64,000 bases of DNA from assembly GCA_019217005.1 (NCBI GenBank), contig JAHBNG010000003.1, positions 1-64,000 of the forward strand, given 5' to 3'. Below the pieces are notes generated by a model. That model made no database searches. It was not told the origin of the DNA and worked only from the letters and a program-made list of their open reading frames with translations. Below, in pieces: positions 8,457 through 18,981 of this stretch. A program made the position numbers and the translations under genes. Numbering within the stretch: position 1 is the first letter of the stretch; the number at the start of each line of letters is the position of its first letter. Source of the stretch: Chloroflexi bacterium TSY (lineage in GTDB: Bacteria > Chloroflexota > Anaerolineae > Caldilineales > Caldilineaceae).

Positions 8457-10604
8457 CTAAACCTGTCTGCTGTAGCGATTACGCAAAAGTACAGCAGAGG
8501 CATTTAGGGTCAAAAGTAAGAGCAACAGCACAACAATGGCCGCCGCTGCAATGTTGCGAAATTCATCTTGTGGTCGCGAAGTCCATTGATATATTTGGAT
8601 CGGCAATGTTGTAAACTTAGAAAAGGGTCCACTTGGATCAACGACGATGAATGTCGAAGCCCCGATGACGACGAGCGGTGCAGTTTCGCCAATCGCGCGG
8701 GACATGGCGAGAATATTGCCCGTTAAAATGCCAGGCAAAGCGCTTGGCAATACATGATTCCAAATTGTCTGCCACCGAGTTGCGCCCAAACCATAACTAG
8801 CCTGGCGGAGCGAGCTTGGCACGGCCCGCACGGCCTCGCGTGCATTAATAATAATAATGGGCAAAATCAACAGACCAAGCGTCATCCCTGCCGATATCAC
8901 TGTACGACCATTTGCCGTTGTTTCATCTTCTACAACACCAAAGAGAGCCCCACTCGTCATGGGCTCCAGGGCACGCACGAAGATCGCAAGTCCCAGCATT
9001 CCATAAATGATTGACGGGACACCAGCTAAATTGTTAATATTGGTTTCAATCAGCCGGTTAAACCAGTTATCTTTGGCATATTCTTCTAGATAAACAGCCG
9101 CACCAACACCCAACGGAAGGGCAAAGAGAAGGGTGACAAAAATCACCCATAGTGAGCCGAGAATTGCGGTGCGGATGCCAGCTTGTTCCGCCTTGGACGA
9201 TTGCGTAGAAGTCAAAAAATCCGCTGTGAGCCAACTGCGAAACGAAAGAACGCCATTCTCGATGGAATTGACCTCTGTTTCAATTTCATCACGATTGAAG
9301 AATGAGTCATAGAGCGACCACGTTTCGACAACCTCTGGTTCAATCACACGTTCGAGAACAAGATTGTAAACATTTTCTTGCGTCCGTTCCGCAAACGGTT
9401 GTTCTCTCTCCCAACGACGCAAAACCCCCGAACGAACATTGGCCTCCAATATTCCCATCAGCGTCTCTTTGGGTAAATCCTGTAGTTGACGATTAAAGAC
9501 CGATTCCGTAAAAAAGTCCAGGGTTCCACTATCGATGCCCGGAACAAAACGTGCAATCGGCTCATCGGGCCATGCCGGTGAAACATCCGACCAATTTGTG
9601 GCTGTCGTGAAGATCTGTCTGAGTTGTTCGCTGGTGACTTCTGTCAAAAAATCATTTTCTTGCGAAACCACGATGGCCAGTGCATCAGTCCCGACCCGAT
9701 ATTCAAGTAGGTCTCGTTTTGCATCACGACAAATATCGGCCTCGGAACGCTTGACGGCACGACTCGCGTTGACAATGTCGACGTTACTTCTCCTACTGCA
9801 AAATTGCGCGAATCCTGCTTTTGTTCCGACACTTTCGATTTCAATTGCTCCATTGAATCCTTCTTCTTGCAATCGCGCGGCCATTTGTTGTGTCAATGGA
9901 TAGACGGTAGAGCTGCCTGCAATGAAGATATCACCTTGAATGCCAATTTCTACCTCCGGCGTTGCTTCTTCTAACGTGGCGACTCCTGTACTGAGGACAG
10001 CTTCATCAGCTGGAAAATACCCGACTTTGCCGATTTCTGCATTGACACCATTCAGATAGCCTTGAATAAATGTGACAACCTGTGGCTTCTCCTCCATCAC
10101 AGATGCAGCTGAATAGATAAAGAGAGGGCGTGCGAGAGAATATTCGCCCGAGTTGACCGTTTCGGCCGCTGGGTCGACCGCATCAACTGTCAAGACGCGC
10201 AATTGATCCGAGCGCTCTTGAAAATAAGCATAACCGAAAAAACCAATTGCATAAGGATTGACTGCAATCCCTTCGGCCAACTCATCATCGTTCTCGCTCG
10301 AAATCAGATGAGAGCTACTGAGGATCCGTTCTTCTTCTACCGCCAACACTACTGCTTCGGGGTCTTGGCTATTTTGCATCGCCACATAGCCAAACGAACT
10401 GTTGACGATATTGTAAAGCAGTGCCATGAGTGCAATGATACCAACCATGGTGGAGACAATAAACAAAATTCGCCAACGTGTCCCTCTTGTCTGCCGTTGA
10501 GAGATTTGTTGTTGTAAGTTCTCTCCCTGCGGATATAAGGTACCAACATCTTCGTGCTCGTTTGGTAGATTTGCTGTAACTTGTTGATCTTGTTTGGCTG
10601 CCAT
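8457..10604 (-). CDS. pstA: PstA permease with an inserted, circularly permuted PstS-like domain
   Basis: 715 residues from the ATG at 10604, more than twice the usual PstA (~290). A cytoplasmic tail and one membrane helix (about 46-68) come first. Then comes a periplasmic insert made of PstS halves in swapped order: the C-terminal half (about 93-205; [34 protein letters not shown]), then the N-terminal half (about 225-372; [32 protein letters not shown]). A linker leads into the normal PstA core (about 480-715) with five helices and the EAA-type loop [32 protein letters not shown]. The halves match the separate PstS at 11985-13037 closely. The start overlaps the pstC stop (TGATG), so the two are probably translationally coupled. 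Confidence 0.9.
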   Translation of the reverse strand: MAAKQDQQVTANLPNEHEDVGTLYPQGENLQQQISQRQTRGTRWRILFIVSTMVGIIALMALLYNIVNSSFGYVAMQNSQDPEAVVLAVEEERILSSSHLISSENDDELAEGIAVNPYAIGFFGYAYFQERSDQLRVLTVDAVDPAAETVNSGEYSLARPLFIYSAASVMEEKPQVVTFIQGYLNGVNAEIGKVGYFPADEAVLSTGVATLEEATPEVEIGIQGDIFIAGSSTVYPLTQQMAARLQEEGFNGAIEIESVGTKAGFAQFCSRRSNVDIVNASRAVKRSEADICRDAKRDLLEYRVGTDALAIVVSQENDFLTEVTSEQLRQIFTTATNWSDVSPAWPDEPIARFVPGIDSGTLDFFTESVFNRQLQDLPKETLMGILEANVRSGVLRRWEREQPFAERTQENVYNLVLERVIEPEVVETWSLYDSFFNRDEIETEVNSIENGVLSFRSWLTADFLTSTQSSKAEQAGIRTAILGSLWVIFVTLLFALPLGVGAAVYLEEYAKDNWFNRLIETNINNLAGVPSIIYGMLGLAIFVRALEPMTSGALFGVVEDETTANGRTVISAGMTLGLLILPIIIINAREAVRAVPSSLRQASYGLGATRWQTIWNHVLPSALPGILTGNILAMSRAIGETAPLVVIGASTFIVVDPSGPFSKFTTLPIQIYQWTSRPQDEFRNIAAAAIVVLLLLLLTLNASAVLLRNRYSRQV

Positions 10605-11611
10605 CACTCATACTCCTCCCGAAATCGACTGACGAGAATACGGCTAATAATATTTAAGATGAGCGTCATGCCCAACAAGAGCAGACCGATGGCAAAGAGG
10701 CTTGAATAGTCGAGAGAATCATAGCTTAGATCGCCACCGCTAATGCGGACGATGTGTCCGGTCATGGTTTCGGCAGCCCGAAATGGGTTCATAAATTCGC
10801 CTCCACTCACTGCTTCGCCCCAACTATCGAAGTTGCGGGGACCTGCACCTGCCGCAATTGCCACGATCATTGTTTCACCAATGGCGCGGGAAATAGCGAC
10901 AATAAATGCCGCTGAAATTCCAGAAAGCGCTGCCGGCACAACAATTCGGATCGCTGTCTCCAGCTTTGTTGCGCCGAGGCCATATGCCGCCTGACGAAGT
11001 GCATTGGGCACCGCCGCGAGAGCATCTTCGCTCATCGATGTGACGACCGGAAGAATCAAAATGCCGATCACAATCCCTGCCGCGGCTGTGTTGTAGATTT
11101 CAACTTTTTGGATTGGCCCAAATATTCCACGAAGCAAAGGAGTCATAAAGGTCAAGGCAAAATATCCATAGACGACAGTCGGAATTCCCGCCAACACTTC
11201 AAGTGTGGGTTTCAACATACCGCGTACGCGTTCCGATGCATATTCACTCAAGTAGATTGCAATCATAAGCCCCAATGGTAGTGCAACGACCATAGCAATC
11301 AAGCTGGTCAGAATCGTAGAAATAACAAGAGGCCATATGCCAAATGCAAGTATCTGCGGCTGCCAGGTCGTGCCGGTAAAAAATTCTCCGAGTGAAACTT
11401 CTGGTCGTCGGAAAAAGAGCAACGACTCTCGTCCGAGTACATACACGATGCTGACGGTTGTCAAAATTGAGATCACACCACATAAAAAGAGAAATACTTG
11501 AACAACAGCTTCGCCGGGACGGAACTTTTTTCGCAAGTCATGTCCCGCCATATCGATGGCGCCCGAAACTGTCTGGCTCTTGCTTGTTGCACGTAACATC
11601 TGATCCTGCAT
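10604..11611 (-). CDS. pstC: Phosphate ABC transporter permease PstC
   Basis: 335 residues from the ATG at 11611, chosen because AGGAG lies six bases upstream; an upstream in-frame start has no such site. Six membrane helices (about 40-62, 90-117, 128-150, 175-200, 235-258 and 300-325) and the EAA loop [32 protein letters not shown] (about 203-235). It forms the transmembrane channel with PstA. Unlike its partner PstA it has no extra domain. Confidence 0.95.
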   Translation of the reverse strand: MQDQMLRATSKSQTVSGAIDMAGHDLRKKFRPGEAVVQVFLFLCGVISILTTVSIVYVLGRESLLFFRRPEVSLGEFFTGTTWQPQILAFGIWPLVISTILTSLIAMVVALPLGLMIAIYLSEYASERVRGMLKPTLEVLAGIPTVVYGYFALTFMTPLLRGIFGPIQKVEIYNTAAAGIVIGILILPVVTSMSEDALAAVPNALRQAAYGLGATKLETAIRIVVPAALSGISAAFIVAISRAIGETMIVAIAAGAGPRNFDSWGEAVSGGEFMNPFRAAETMTGHIVRISGGDLSYDSLDYSSLFAIGLLLLGMTLILNIISRILVSRFREEYE

Positions 11612-11860
11612 ATGTTCTCCTGGATTTCGGATGGAAGTATTCTGAGCACCACTATAGATAGCGACAAGCGAGCGCATCCTGTTTGGCTACAGGCATTGCA
11701 ACCATACCACCCACATAGTGGATCAAAGGTCAACTGCTTGTGACTAAATTCTCGTCTATGAGCGAGTGCGACATATGAAAAGGGGAAGAGCAGAAAGCGA
11801 GAAGCGGTTCAGAGACCACTTCCCACCTTTTAGGCTTGCATCATACTGCATTTACATTAG

Positions 11861-11951
11861 GTTCTGTTGACATTTAGAGTGCGCTCTCAGAGCATTGGTC
11901 ACTCTAGGCATTGATTTCTCTGAGGAGAGCTGTCAAATGTCAACGACTCCT
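11861..11951. repeat. Palindromic repeat family 3, copy 1
   Basis: Starts GTTCTGTTGACATTTAGAGTG and ends TCAAATGTCAACGACTCCTA; the terminal inverted repeat is GTTGACATTT/AAATGTCAAC. A second copy is at 53566-53680. It sits between pstS and pstC, with internal palindromes that could attenuate transcription. Confidence 0.65.
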
Positions 11952-11984
11952 AGTGATGCGAAACAGAATGATAAATGAAGGATC

Positions 11985-13037
11985 TTAGTTCCCCATTGCA
12001 ACCATCAATTCATTTTTGGCGGCTTCGATGGTGGCTTCGTTGGAGGGGAAGTAGCCCATATCACCAATGAGATCATCGACATTGGTGAGGAAGTAATTGA
12101 TGTAAGCACCAACTTGTGGCTTCTCAGCAATGATGCCGGCGGCTGAGTAGATGAAGAGGGGACGAGCCAGAGCATAGCTGCCATCTTCGACGGACTCAGC
12201 GCTCGGCTCAACACCGTTGATGTTCAGAATGCTGAGGACATCAGAGTTCTCTTGGTAGTAGGCATAGCCGAAGAAGCCAACTGCATTCTTGCTGCCCTGG
12301 ATGCCCTGGACGAGAACATTGTCATCCTCACTCAGTTGGGTGTTGCCAGCAACCAGGATGGGCTCAGAATCTTCATCAAAGACCTCTTCCACGAAATAAT
12401 CGAAGGTGCCGCTGTCGGTGCCGGGGATGAAGCGAGCGATGGGCTCAGCCGGCCAGTCAGTATTCACATCGGACCAGTTGTCGGCGGTGAAGATCAATGC
12501 CAGCTCTTCAACCGTTGCATCAGTGACCCAGTCGTTCTCAGGGCTGACAACCACAGCCAGTGCATCAGTGCCCACGCGGAACTCGATGGGTGTGCGACCA
12601 TTGGCTGCACAGCTTTCAACCTCGGAGTCCCTGATCGGGCGACTGGCGTTGGAGATGTCGCTCTCGGCGGCAACGCAGAATCGTTCGAAACCAGCGCCAC
12701 TGCCGATGCTGTCAATGGTGATATTGCCAGCATATCCTTCGTCAACAAATGCTTCTGCAACCGCTTCTGCCAGTGGAAAGACTGTTGAGCTACCTGCCGT
12801 GATGATACCGCCCTCTACCTCTTCCGGGAATACCTCCGGAAGACCATCTTCCAGTGCCATCTCGCCCGCCATCTCACCATCATCAGATGATTCCTCTTCG
12901 GCTTCTTCCTCTGGCTCTGGCGTTGGTTCTTCTGCCGCAGTAGGCTCACTTGCCGTCTCTTCGGATCCGCCTCCACAAGCAGCAAGTGAGAGCATGAGCA
13001 CCAAGATCAACAATGTGCTCCAAACGAATCGTCGCAT
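11985..13037 (-). CDS. pstS: Phosphate-binding lipoprotein PstS
   Basis: 350 residues. Signal peptide with lipobox LSLAAC (Cys21), an acidic low-complexity linker (about 25-65), then a PBP-like phosphate-binding domain: ITAGSSTVFPLAEAV (about 80), the DSIGSGAGFERF and SRPI segments, VGTDALAVVVS, and PGTDSGTFDYF. The C-terminal half contains [28 protein letters not shown] and MGYFPSNEA. It captures phosphate outside the membrane for PstC/PstA. It is the first gene of the cluster; a 373-base gap with a palindromic repeat separates it from pstC, consistent with higher expression of pstS. Confidence 0.95.
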   Translation of the reverse strand: MRRFVWSTLLILVLMLSLAACGGGSEETASEPTAAEEPTPEPEEEAEEESSDDGEMAGEMALEDGLPEVFPEEVEGGIITAGSSTVFPLAEAVAEAFVDEGYAGNITIDSIGSGAGFERFCVAAESDISNASRPIRDSEVESCAANGRTPIEFRVGTDALAVVVSPENDWVTDATVEELALIFTADNWSDVNTDWPAEPIARFIPGTDSGTFDYFVEEVFDEDSEPILVAGNTQLSEDDNVLVQGIQGSKNAVGFFGYAYYQENSDVLSILNINGVEPSAESVEDGSYALARPLFIYSAAGIIAEKPQVGAYINYFLTNVDDLIGDMGYFPSNEATIEAAKNELMVAMGN

Positions 13038-13162
13038 GTTTTTGATTCTCCTCTTTTTATAAAATTTATGTGATTTTTGTTTTATCTATCAATCTTGGTT
13101 GAATCAGGATCAGGGGTGTGAATAGCTTACAAGCTACACATTAATATATAGCTGTTTTATTT

Positions 13163-13201
13163 TTAACATTTGAGCAATTATTTGTTAACACCTTATTTTT
13201 G
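13163..13201 (-). promoter_or_regulatory. Candidate Pho box upstream of pstS
   Basis: TTAACA occurs at 13163 and 13185, exactly 22 bases (two helical turns) apart, with weaker TTAACA-like hexamers at the 11-base positions between and after. This spacing matches PhoP/PhoB boxes. It lies 126-165 bases upstream of the pstS start. The identification is by pattern only. Confidence 0.4.
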
Positions 13202-13248
13202 CGCAACGAGAGCGTGATTCTATTCGTTCATGCAACTAGAGGGGGTTT

Positions 13249-14518
13249 CTAATCGGCCTCTAGATAGGATTTCAAGCAAATCAGAAGGTCACGAGAATAA
13301 GGATGTGAACTTAGCAGGTCAATCCGTGAAAGTGAGCCGTTCTGAAAAGAGAGAAAACCAGGTATTTGTAATAGATCTCGAACAATTCGTTTCTGCCGGA
13401 AAGGTTCAAATCTAGTATCCACGAGAGCTTGCTGATGGAAATGGCCTATCAAATTATGCGCCAAATCAGCCAAAAGGATAAGAGATTTTTTTGAGCTAGA
13501 AATAGGGTCTTGCGACGAGAAGCTAAGTGTAACCCCATTTTATCATTACGGAATTGTTCGATTTCAGCCGCACCTCGATTGTCATAATATGAAATGAAGT
13601 GACGCTTGGATGGCAATTTGATGGTCGAAATGTAGTAACTGACACAAATTTGCTCGTTTTTCACTCTTTTTTTGAGAAAAATGCGTACAGGGCGATTAAA
13701 CTTGATAGGGGATGGAATTTCAGCCAGAAAGACGTCACCGCAAGGATCCCATCGAGTCACCTGTTGCGCCCAAAGATGGGCACGACGGTTGGAGTTGCCC
13801 TTCATCATAAATTGATAGTTGCGGTTGAGCAGCCACCGAATATTTTCTTCACTACCTGCACCGCCATCGGTGCGCCAGACGACTCGCTCGCGTTTTTTCT
13901 CGTCTAACTCTAATGAACTTTCCGTGGCAAGCACGGCTGGCTGAAACGATGGAGCTGTATGCTGACTCCCTGGATAGAGGTCTGACCAAACCGTTTCATG
14001 GTATTTAACCGAACTTACACGGACCAATTGGCGTCCCGTTGGTTTTTTTGCCGCTAAAATAGCCTTTTTTGACTTTTCTGTGCCTTTTTTGCCGCATGGT
14101 AATCCGGATAGGTCAAAGTCTAACCACAAGAACCCTCGCCAATCGTGGTTGTGTATTTGGCTTAGAGGCTTGCAGATTTCGCTGACCGCACTCTACCGAT
14201 ATTCATTAGAGTTAGGGCGTCTAATGTACGAGACATATTTGATTGCTCACTAAGCTGCTCCATCCCATAAATTTTCGCAAGGAGTCTTTCTGGTCTGACC
14301 TTTGTATTGAACTCAGTCAGCGTTGCGCAACCACATAATATGCTAACCAGCACCTGTTCCAACTTACTTGCTGGTGTATATTCATACGTTTTGACCGGTA
14401 TTTCGATCTTCTTCAACGCAGTTAGCACTTTCTCTTGATGGTAGTGTGCCAGCAACGCAGCTAATGGTGCATACTGAGTATTGCTGATCTTGTTCGTTAG
14501 TCCGAATTCTATTGCCAT
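13249..14518 (-). pseudogene. IS4/IS1380-type DDE transposase, frameshifted
   Basis: Three consecutive minus-strand frames make one transposase. The N-terminal part (14518-14162) has LEQVLVSILCGCATLTEFNTKVRPERLLAKI. The central part (about 14161-13490) has WLDFDLSGLPCG.KGTEKSKK, WRTDGGAGSEENIRWLL and a downstream FISYYDNRGAAEIEQFRNDK. The C-terminal part is at 13473-13249. Shifts occur near 14160 and at an A-run near 13487. No clear terminal repeats were found. It is inactive unless the shifts are assembly errors. Confidence 0.8.
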
Positions 14519-14597
14519 GAATGCCTCCTTGGATCGGGTATCTCTAATGAATTTCTTTGAGGCTATCCTTTTTTCGGCATTTTGACGAATTTGATCG

Positions 14598-14752
14598 GGG
14601 GTGGTTCAAAATTAGGTTTACACTTTTGATATATAGACAAAAATCTATATGAGACCGTTTTCTCTCTGAGAACCGGCGAAATCAGAGAATATAAACGTTC
14701 TTTCTGTTTCTAAAAGTGTAAACCTATCTATCCAGCTAAAATGAACCACCCC
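14598..14752. mobile_element. 155-bp MITE (type B), rearranged flanks
   Basis: GGGGTGGTTCAAAATTAGG...TATCTATCCAGCTAAAATGAACCACCCC, nearly identical to the inner MITE at 47222-47376. Its flanks do not form an 8-bp duplication: the left side is the IS4-like remnant and the right side is inside an ACTTTACTTTCTGG-type IS, so one side was lost by recombination. Confidence 0.8.
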
Positions 14753-16009
14753 AAATAGTGCTCGGCTAGTTTAAGCAGCGGCATTGAGGCGGCGATGAGC
14801 GAGAACGCCTTTAGGGAAATGGTGTGAAACCGAGGCCTTTTTCCGAAAGTCAGGGTCGAGTTGGTCAGGAGTTGGAAAAAGAGCACTCGAGAGAACACGG
14901 CGCAGCCTGCCGGGAGTGGATTGAGGCTCTCGATCCCAGTAGCCAGTCGGTATGGGAGGAAGAGAAGCGGCTAAATGGGAAAGAAGATTGCCAGCCAGCA
15001 GCCCCAGTTCAGGTAAGCGGAAACAAGCCTCATCTGCTTGGAAGCCAAGGGGGGATGTTCAACAGGCCAGCGTTCCAGGTAGACAAGATAAATGGTTTCA
15101 GGCTGCAAAGTCATAACGGTCGCCAAAACCAAAGGTGTGTTGTAGGCCGGATCCTGAATGACGTAAATCGAGTAGGTACGGTTGGCTGTATCCACCTTGG
15201 TTGTTCTGGGGACGAGATTGTGCCATGCTTGATAGCAAATCAGGCGACCACTATAGAGAAAGCGACCAGACGAGTCCGGAGTTGTAGCCTCGAGTCGCTT
15301 CCCGCAGGACAAATCGGTCGATGCCGCTTTCTAGCATTTCTCTGATTGTAAACCCGGCATCGACCACCGCCACTTCGTCTGACTCCAGTGATTTCTTCGT
15401 CTCTTTCAGCAGCTTTTTCCGAAACTCACTTTCCTTTGTTCCAACCGTGCATCTCATGATTGCCTTGAGCAGTGGCACTCGCTTCCCGCCTATCTCCCCC
15501 CGAGCTTATCATCACTCCAAAGATGAGCGCGGGCAATGCCCGACGAACCGTTGAGTTATAGAGTCGGTTCACTTTCCCTTGCAGCTTCGGTCGCCAGAAC
15601 CCTGTGATATCTATGCTTTTCACTCGGTACCCTTCTAACTTTTTTGCCTCCCATTCCCCTTTCCACTTCTTCTTGCCACGACCCCAGCAGACTTGTGATA
15701 TCCCATGATCCATATCGAAAGCTTCGCCGGAGCTCCTCATCTTCAAACCCGCTTTCTTTCAATGCGCTATGGATTGCTCCTCGACTTTTCAGAAACGACC
15801 CATTCAGCATTGCCCACATCAGACGCATTACATTTACGTTTGTTCCCATCGGCGTTACTTGCAATACATTCATCAGTACTGCTATAGTTATTTCTGGCGC
15901 GGTTAGCATTCCTTCCTCCTTTTTGGGTTCTCTACCTTTAGGATGAACTGCTAACCGCTTTTTGTCACATTTCTCACCTCATCTCTTTTCTTTTACCAGA
16001 AAGTAAAGT
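14753..16009 (-). mobile_element. ACTTTACTTTCTGG-type IS, copy 1 (truncated remnant)
   Basis: The 5' end (AAGTAAAGT at 16009) is present; the 3' end is lost at the MITE. Compared with copy 2 it lacks about 45 bases near 15034 and a longer internal block near 15300, each bounded by short direct repeats. Transposase pieces are at 15909-15556, 15478-15251 and 15312-14971 in different frames. It interrupts the small gene read from 16181. Confidence 0.85.
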
Positions 16010-16181
16010 AAAGTTCACCTTGACAATGAAGTTCATCTTCCCATGCCTGTGCAATCAGTGGTAGAATTGCATCTATAGGTGCGCTGCCAGAAATCTCATC
16101 TTCAGACATTTGCTTAGGTACTGATAGAGGGTCGCTAGACTGAACAAGGGGTTTTAGCTCGCGGTAGATTAATTTGGTCAA
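16010..16181 (-). pseudogene. Unknown small gene truncated by IS copy 1
   Basis: From the TTG at 16181 (AAGGAA upstream) the frame runs 57 codons (TKLIYRELKPLVQSSDPLSV...) before it enters the IS. No family recognised. The 3' end is missing from the window. Confidence 0.35.
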
Positions 16182-16199
16182 ATCATTTCCTTAATTACA

Positions 16200-16278
16200 T
16201 ATATACTCTGCACGGGTTAGAATTGAACATTATTGCTCAGAGCAAATGTTCAGTTTTAACCCGTGCAGAGTATACAAA
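16200..16278. repeat. 79-bp palindrome
   Basis: ATACTCTGCACGGGTTA and its exact complement TAACCCGTGCAGAGTAT flank a centre with ATTGAACATT/ATGTTCAGTTT. It could fold into one long hairpin. Only one copy was seen. Confidence 0.6.
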
Positions 16279-16555
16279 GAGCAAGAAGCTTTACGGTAAC
16301 TCCAACTCAGATAACACGAAAAAATTGTATCATTGCTATTTCGTTTAAGTCAAATGTGAATTTAAAACTTGGCTATTTGTATTTGACGGGAAAAATACAG
16401 TATAGTGTCGGTGTATAGCAAAACATCTCAGCAATACCTCCTTATTGGGGTATATGTTTCCCAAACCCATTTGAGGGATTGAAACATCTGTGCTGGTGTT
16501 GCCTAAGAAAACCCATGTAGGGATCGTTTGCCTAGGACATCAAGATATGTGAGCT

Positions 16556-16840
16556 ATGAGAATCGATGACTTTATCTGGTTAGACGACTTTGTAGACAAA
16601 CTAGAAGAAAAACATGGCGTCTATCAAGATGAAGTCGAAGATGTCTTTCGCAATCAGCCAAAAATCCGTAAGGTCCAAAATGGCAGAGTAAAAGGTGAAG
16701 ACCTATATCGAGCGTTGGGACAGACAGAGAATGGTCGATATCTGTTCATTATTTTTGTCTACAAGCCATTGAAAAATAGTGCGCTCGTCGTTAGCGCTAG
16801 AGATATGAGCGATAAAGAACGAAAAAACTATGGAAAATAA
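16556..16840 (+). CDS. brnT: BrnT-like ribonuclease toxin
   Basis: 94 residues with the BrnT pattern: N-terminal FIWLDDFVDKLEEKHGV, GEDLYRALGQTENGRYLFIIFVYK (about 53-77) and SARDMSDKERKNYGK at the end. BrnT is a RelE-fold ribonuclease toxin. The gene overlaps the next one by 11 bases, the usual toxin-antitoxin arrangement. Confidence 0.8.
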   Translation: MRIDDFIWLDDFVDKLEEKHGVYQDEVEDVFRNQPKIRKVQNGRVKGEDLYRALGQTENGRYLFIIFVYKPLKNSALVVSARDMSDKERKNYGK

Positions 16841-17114
16841 ACAGGCAATACCAGAACGAGACCCTATTCCTGAAGAGTTTAATTCATTAGCAGAAGCTGG
16901 TGATTTTTGGGATACCCATGACTCGGCAGACTACGAAGATCTGATGGAAGAGGTCACGTTTGAGATCAATTTGCCCCCAAAACCAACCCGCAGCTACGCC
17001 ATTGCCAAAGATCTTGCCACCCAGTTGCAGGCAGTTGCAAAACAGCAAGGAATCTCCACCCAAACGTTGATCAATCTCTGGCTCCAAGAAAAATTGATGC
17101 AAGCGACAAGTTGA
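16830..17114 (+). CDS. BrnA/CopG-type antitoxin
   Basis: 94 residues. The FWDTHDSADYEDLMEEV motif (about 27-43) is typical of BrnA/CopG-antitoxin partners. The C-terminal TRSYAIAKDLATQLQAVAKQQGISTQTLINLWLQEKL resembles a ribbon-helix-helix DNA-binding domain. It should neutralise the BrnT-like toxin and autoregulate the pair. Confidence 0.8.
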   Translation: MENKQAIPERDPIPEEFNSLAEAGDFWDTHDSADYEDLMEEVTFEINLPPKPTRSYAIAKDLATQLQAVAKQQGISTQTLINLWLQEKLMQATS

Positions 17115-17132
17115 TTCTTACTACAAATCCGC

Positions 17133-18152
17133 TCATTCTTCCTCTTCACTGTAGTTCTTCGCCATCTTCTCCACCATTGCTCTCATCTCCCACCGCGCCT
17201 CCTCCCCACCAAGCACTTTGCAGCCAGCGCCATAGCCCAATAGCTGACGCACAGCCATAAAGAGATCGCCGGTATGCCCGGTAACCCGAGTCCATCCGTC
17301 CGCGTTCGTCTCGTGGATCTGCATTGCGTCAAAGTGGCGCGAGATTTCCCCAAGCCGTGCAATCTCGGGTGCCAGCAGATATTCCAGTTCGTAACGGGGG
17401 CGCCTAGGTGGCGTGGGCGGCAGCTTGCCCAATACGGCTATCTCATCCGGCAATATACGTTCGGGCCGATATTTCTGCCACGTCTCCTTCTTCCAAATGC
17501 CGTAGGGACCTTCGACTTGTAGCCGATAGCCGTCAATGTAAAAATGACCACGCGTGGTATCAAAGAAATACTCCCACGGCTGGACCGTATGCACTCTTGG
17601 AACGCTATCGGCCTGGCTAGGTGAGAGGTAGGCAAAGCGCATGATCCGTCTTTCACCAACAGCCCTATCGATCACCGCTTGAACCGCTGGAAGGACCCGT
17701 GCTGTGTCTTTACGACGTAAGTCCAGACCCAGACGTCGTTGTTTATTGTGAATGGCAACCTGCTGGCGCTCAGGAAGCATTCCTATTAGGTGGTGTAAGA
17801 GGGTTTGTACCTGTTCGCTGTTTGGTGCGCCAGGACCAAAGGTCTTACGCAAAAAGGCAACTGTTTCCAATTCCTCTTCACTTAAGTAGGCAGGGGTAAA
17901 TTCACCAAACGTTAAGAGCTGATACTCATCAATAGACGGATCATGCTCATACTCAGCACCCAAATCTCGAATGCGCTGCATGTCATTCTCAAAGCGTTTC
18001 TTGTCAGGTTTGTCGATCAGAAGACCATACTCATCAACCTCACACTCATCATGGACAAATTCGGCCAATGCCATTTTATTAGCAGGCCCTCTTTGGAGGC
18101 AACGAATCAAGCTAAACGTTCGTTGGAGAGGTATATTTTTCTTGGGTAGCAT
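17133..18152 (-). CDS. WYL-domain transcriptional regulator
   Basis: 339 residues from the ATG at 18152 (GGAG eight bases upstream). An N-terminal winged-helix region (about 8-60; RTFSLIRCLQRGPANKMALAEFVHDE) is followed by a WYL domain (about 150-230; RRIMRFAYLSPSQADS...VQPWEYFFDTTRGHFYIDGYR) and a WCX-like C-terminal domain. WYL regulators bind nucleotide-like ligands and often control defence or DNA-repair genes. It lies between two toxin-antitoxin pairs and reads opposite to both. Confidence 0.88.
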   Translation of the reverse strand: MLPKKNIPLQRTFSLIRCLQRGPANKMALAEFVHDECEVDEYGLLIDKPDKKRFENDMQRIRDLGAEYEHDPSIDEYQLLTFGEFTPAYLSEEELETVAFLRKTFGPGAPNSEQVQTLLHHLIGMLPERQQVAIHNKQRRLGLDLRRKDTARVLPAVQAVIDRAVGERRIMRFAYLSPSQADSVPRVHTVQPWEYFFDTTRGHFYIDGYRLQVEGPYGIWKKETWQKYRPERILPDEIAVLGKLPPTPPRRPRYELEYLLAPEIARLGEISRHFDAMQIHETNADGWTRVTGHTGDLFMAVRQLLGYGAGCKVLGGEEARWEMRAMVEKMAKNYSEEEE

Positions 18153-18393
18153 AAATTTATCTCCGCAAATTGACCCCCACAGATTCTCATACCGATGGAT
18201 GGAGACTTTAGCAGTTGTTGGGCTGGGCAAATGGCTGCAAAGAAATAAGGGATTGCACTGTAAATCTATCAATGATATAGTAACCTTGCTCGATTGATCT
18301 ATCCACCACGTTGATTGATGGATAGGTTGAAGAGCGCCAGGTGATTCAAAATCGAGTATCTTATCAAAAAATAGGTCTCAAAGGATTGAGCAT

Positions 18394-18624
18394 ATGAATT
18401 GGGAAGAGCGTATCGTCATAGATCCAGAAATTTTAGTTGGAAAACCGATCGTTAAAGGTACGCGGCTCGCGGTCGAGTTTATCATTGATTTGTTGGCATC
18501 TGAATGGACCGAAGAAGATATTTTGCGTAACTATCCAGGCTTGACAAAAGCCGACATTTTGGCTTGTCTACGATATGCGAGCTCTGTGTTACAAGCTGAA
18601 AAAGTCTATCCTCTAGTAGCATAA
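18394..18624 (+). CDS. DUF433 family antitoxin
   Basis: 76 residues: ERIVIDPEILVGKPIVKGTRLAVEFIIDLLASEWTEEDILRNYPGLTKADILACLRYA is the DUF433 helix-turn-helix signature. It is three bases upstream of a DUF5615 PIN-like gene, the standard pairing of this toxin-antitoxin class. Confidence 0.92.
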   Translation: MNWEERIVIDPEILVGKPIVKGTRLAVEFIIDLLASEWTEEDILRNYPGLTKADILACLRYASSVLQAEKVYPLVA

Positions 18625-18627
18625 ACG

Positions 18628-18981
18628 ATGCATATACTCGCAGATGAAAACTGTCCGCAAGATCTTGTCAATGCGCTACGGGCTAGGGGCCACGACGTTT
18701 CTTGGATCCGTACAGATTCGCCTGGAGTCAAAGATCCAGAAATTTTGGCTCGTGCTCAAGATGAGGAGCGAATCGTCCTCACCTTCGACAAAGATTTTGG
18801 TGAACTTGCCTTTCGGTACAAACTCCCCGCTCAAAGCGGCATCATCCTTTGCCGACTCCACGGTTTGCCTCCAACCCAACTCGTACAACTCGTCCTTCAT
18901 GCACTTGATAGCCAACCTTCTTGGAACGGACTTTTTGCTGTCATTACAGAAGAGCGTGTCCGGATCATTCCATTACCCTAA
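18628..18981 (+). CDS. DUF5615 PIN-like toxin
   Basis: 117 residues. PIN-like acidic motifs are visible: ILADENCPQDLVNAL (Asp/Glu 5-6), a central KDPEILARAQDEERIVLTFDKDFGELAF (Asp at 52-54) and a late GLFAVITEERVRIIPL. DUF5615 proteins are predicted ribonucleases. It is the partner of the DUF433 protein immediately upstream. Confidence 0.9.
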   Translation: MHILADENCPQDLVNALRARGHDVSWIRTDSPGVKDPEILARAQDEERIVLTFDKDFGELAFRYKLPAQSGIILCRLHGLPPTQLVQLVLHALDSQPSWNGLFAVITEERVRIIPLP

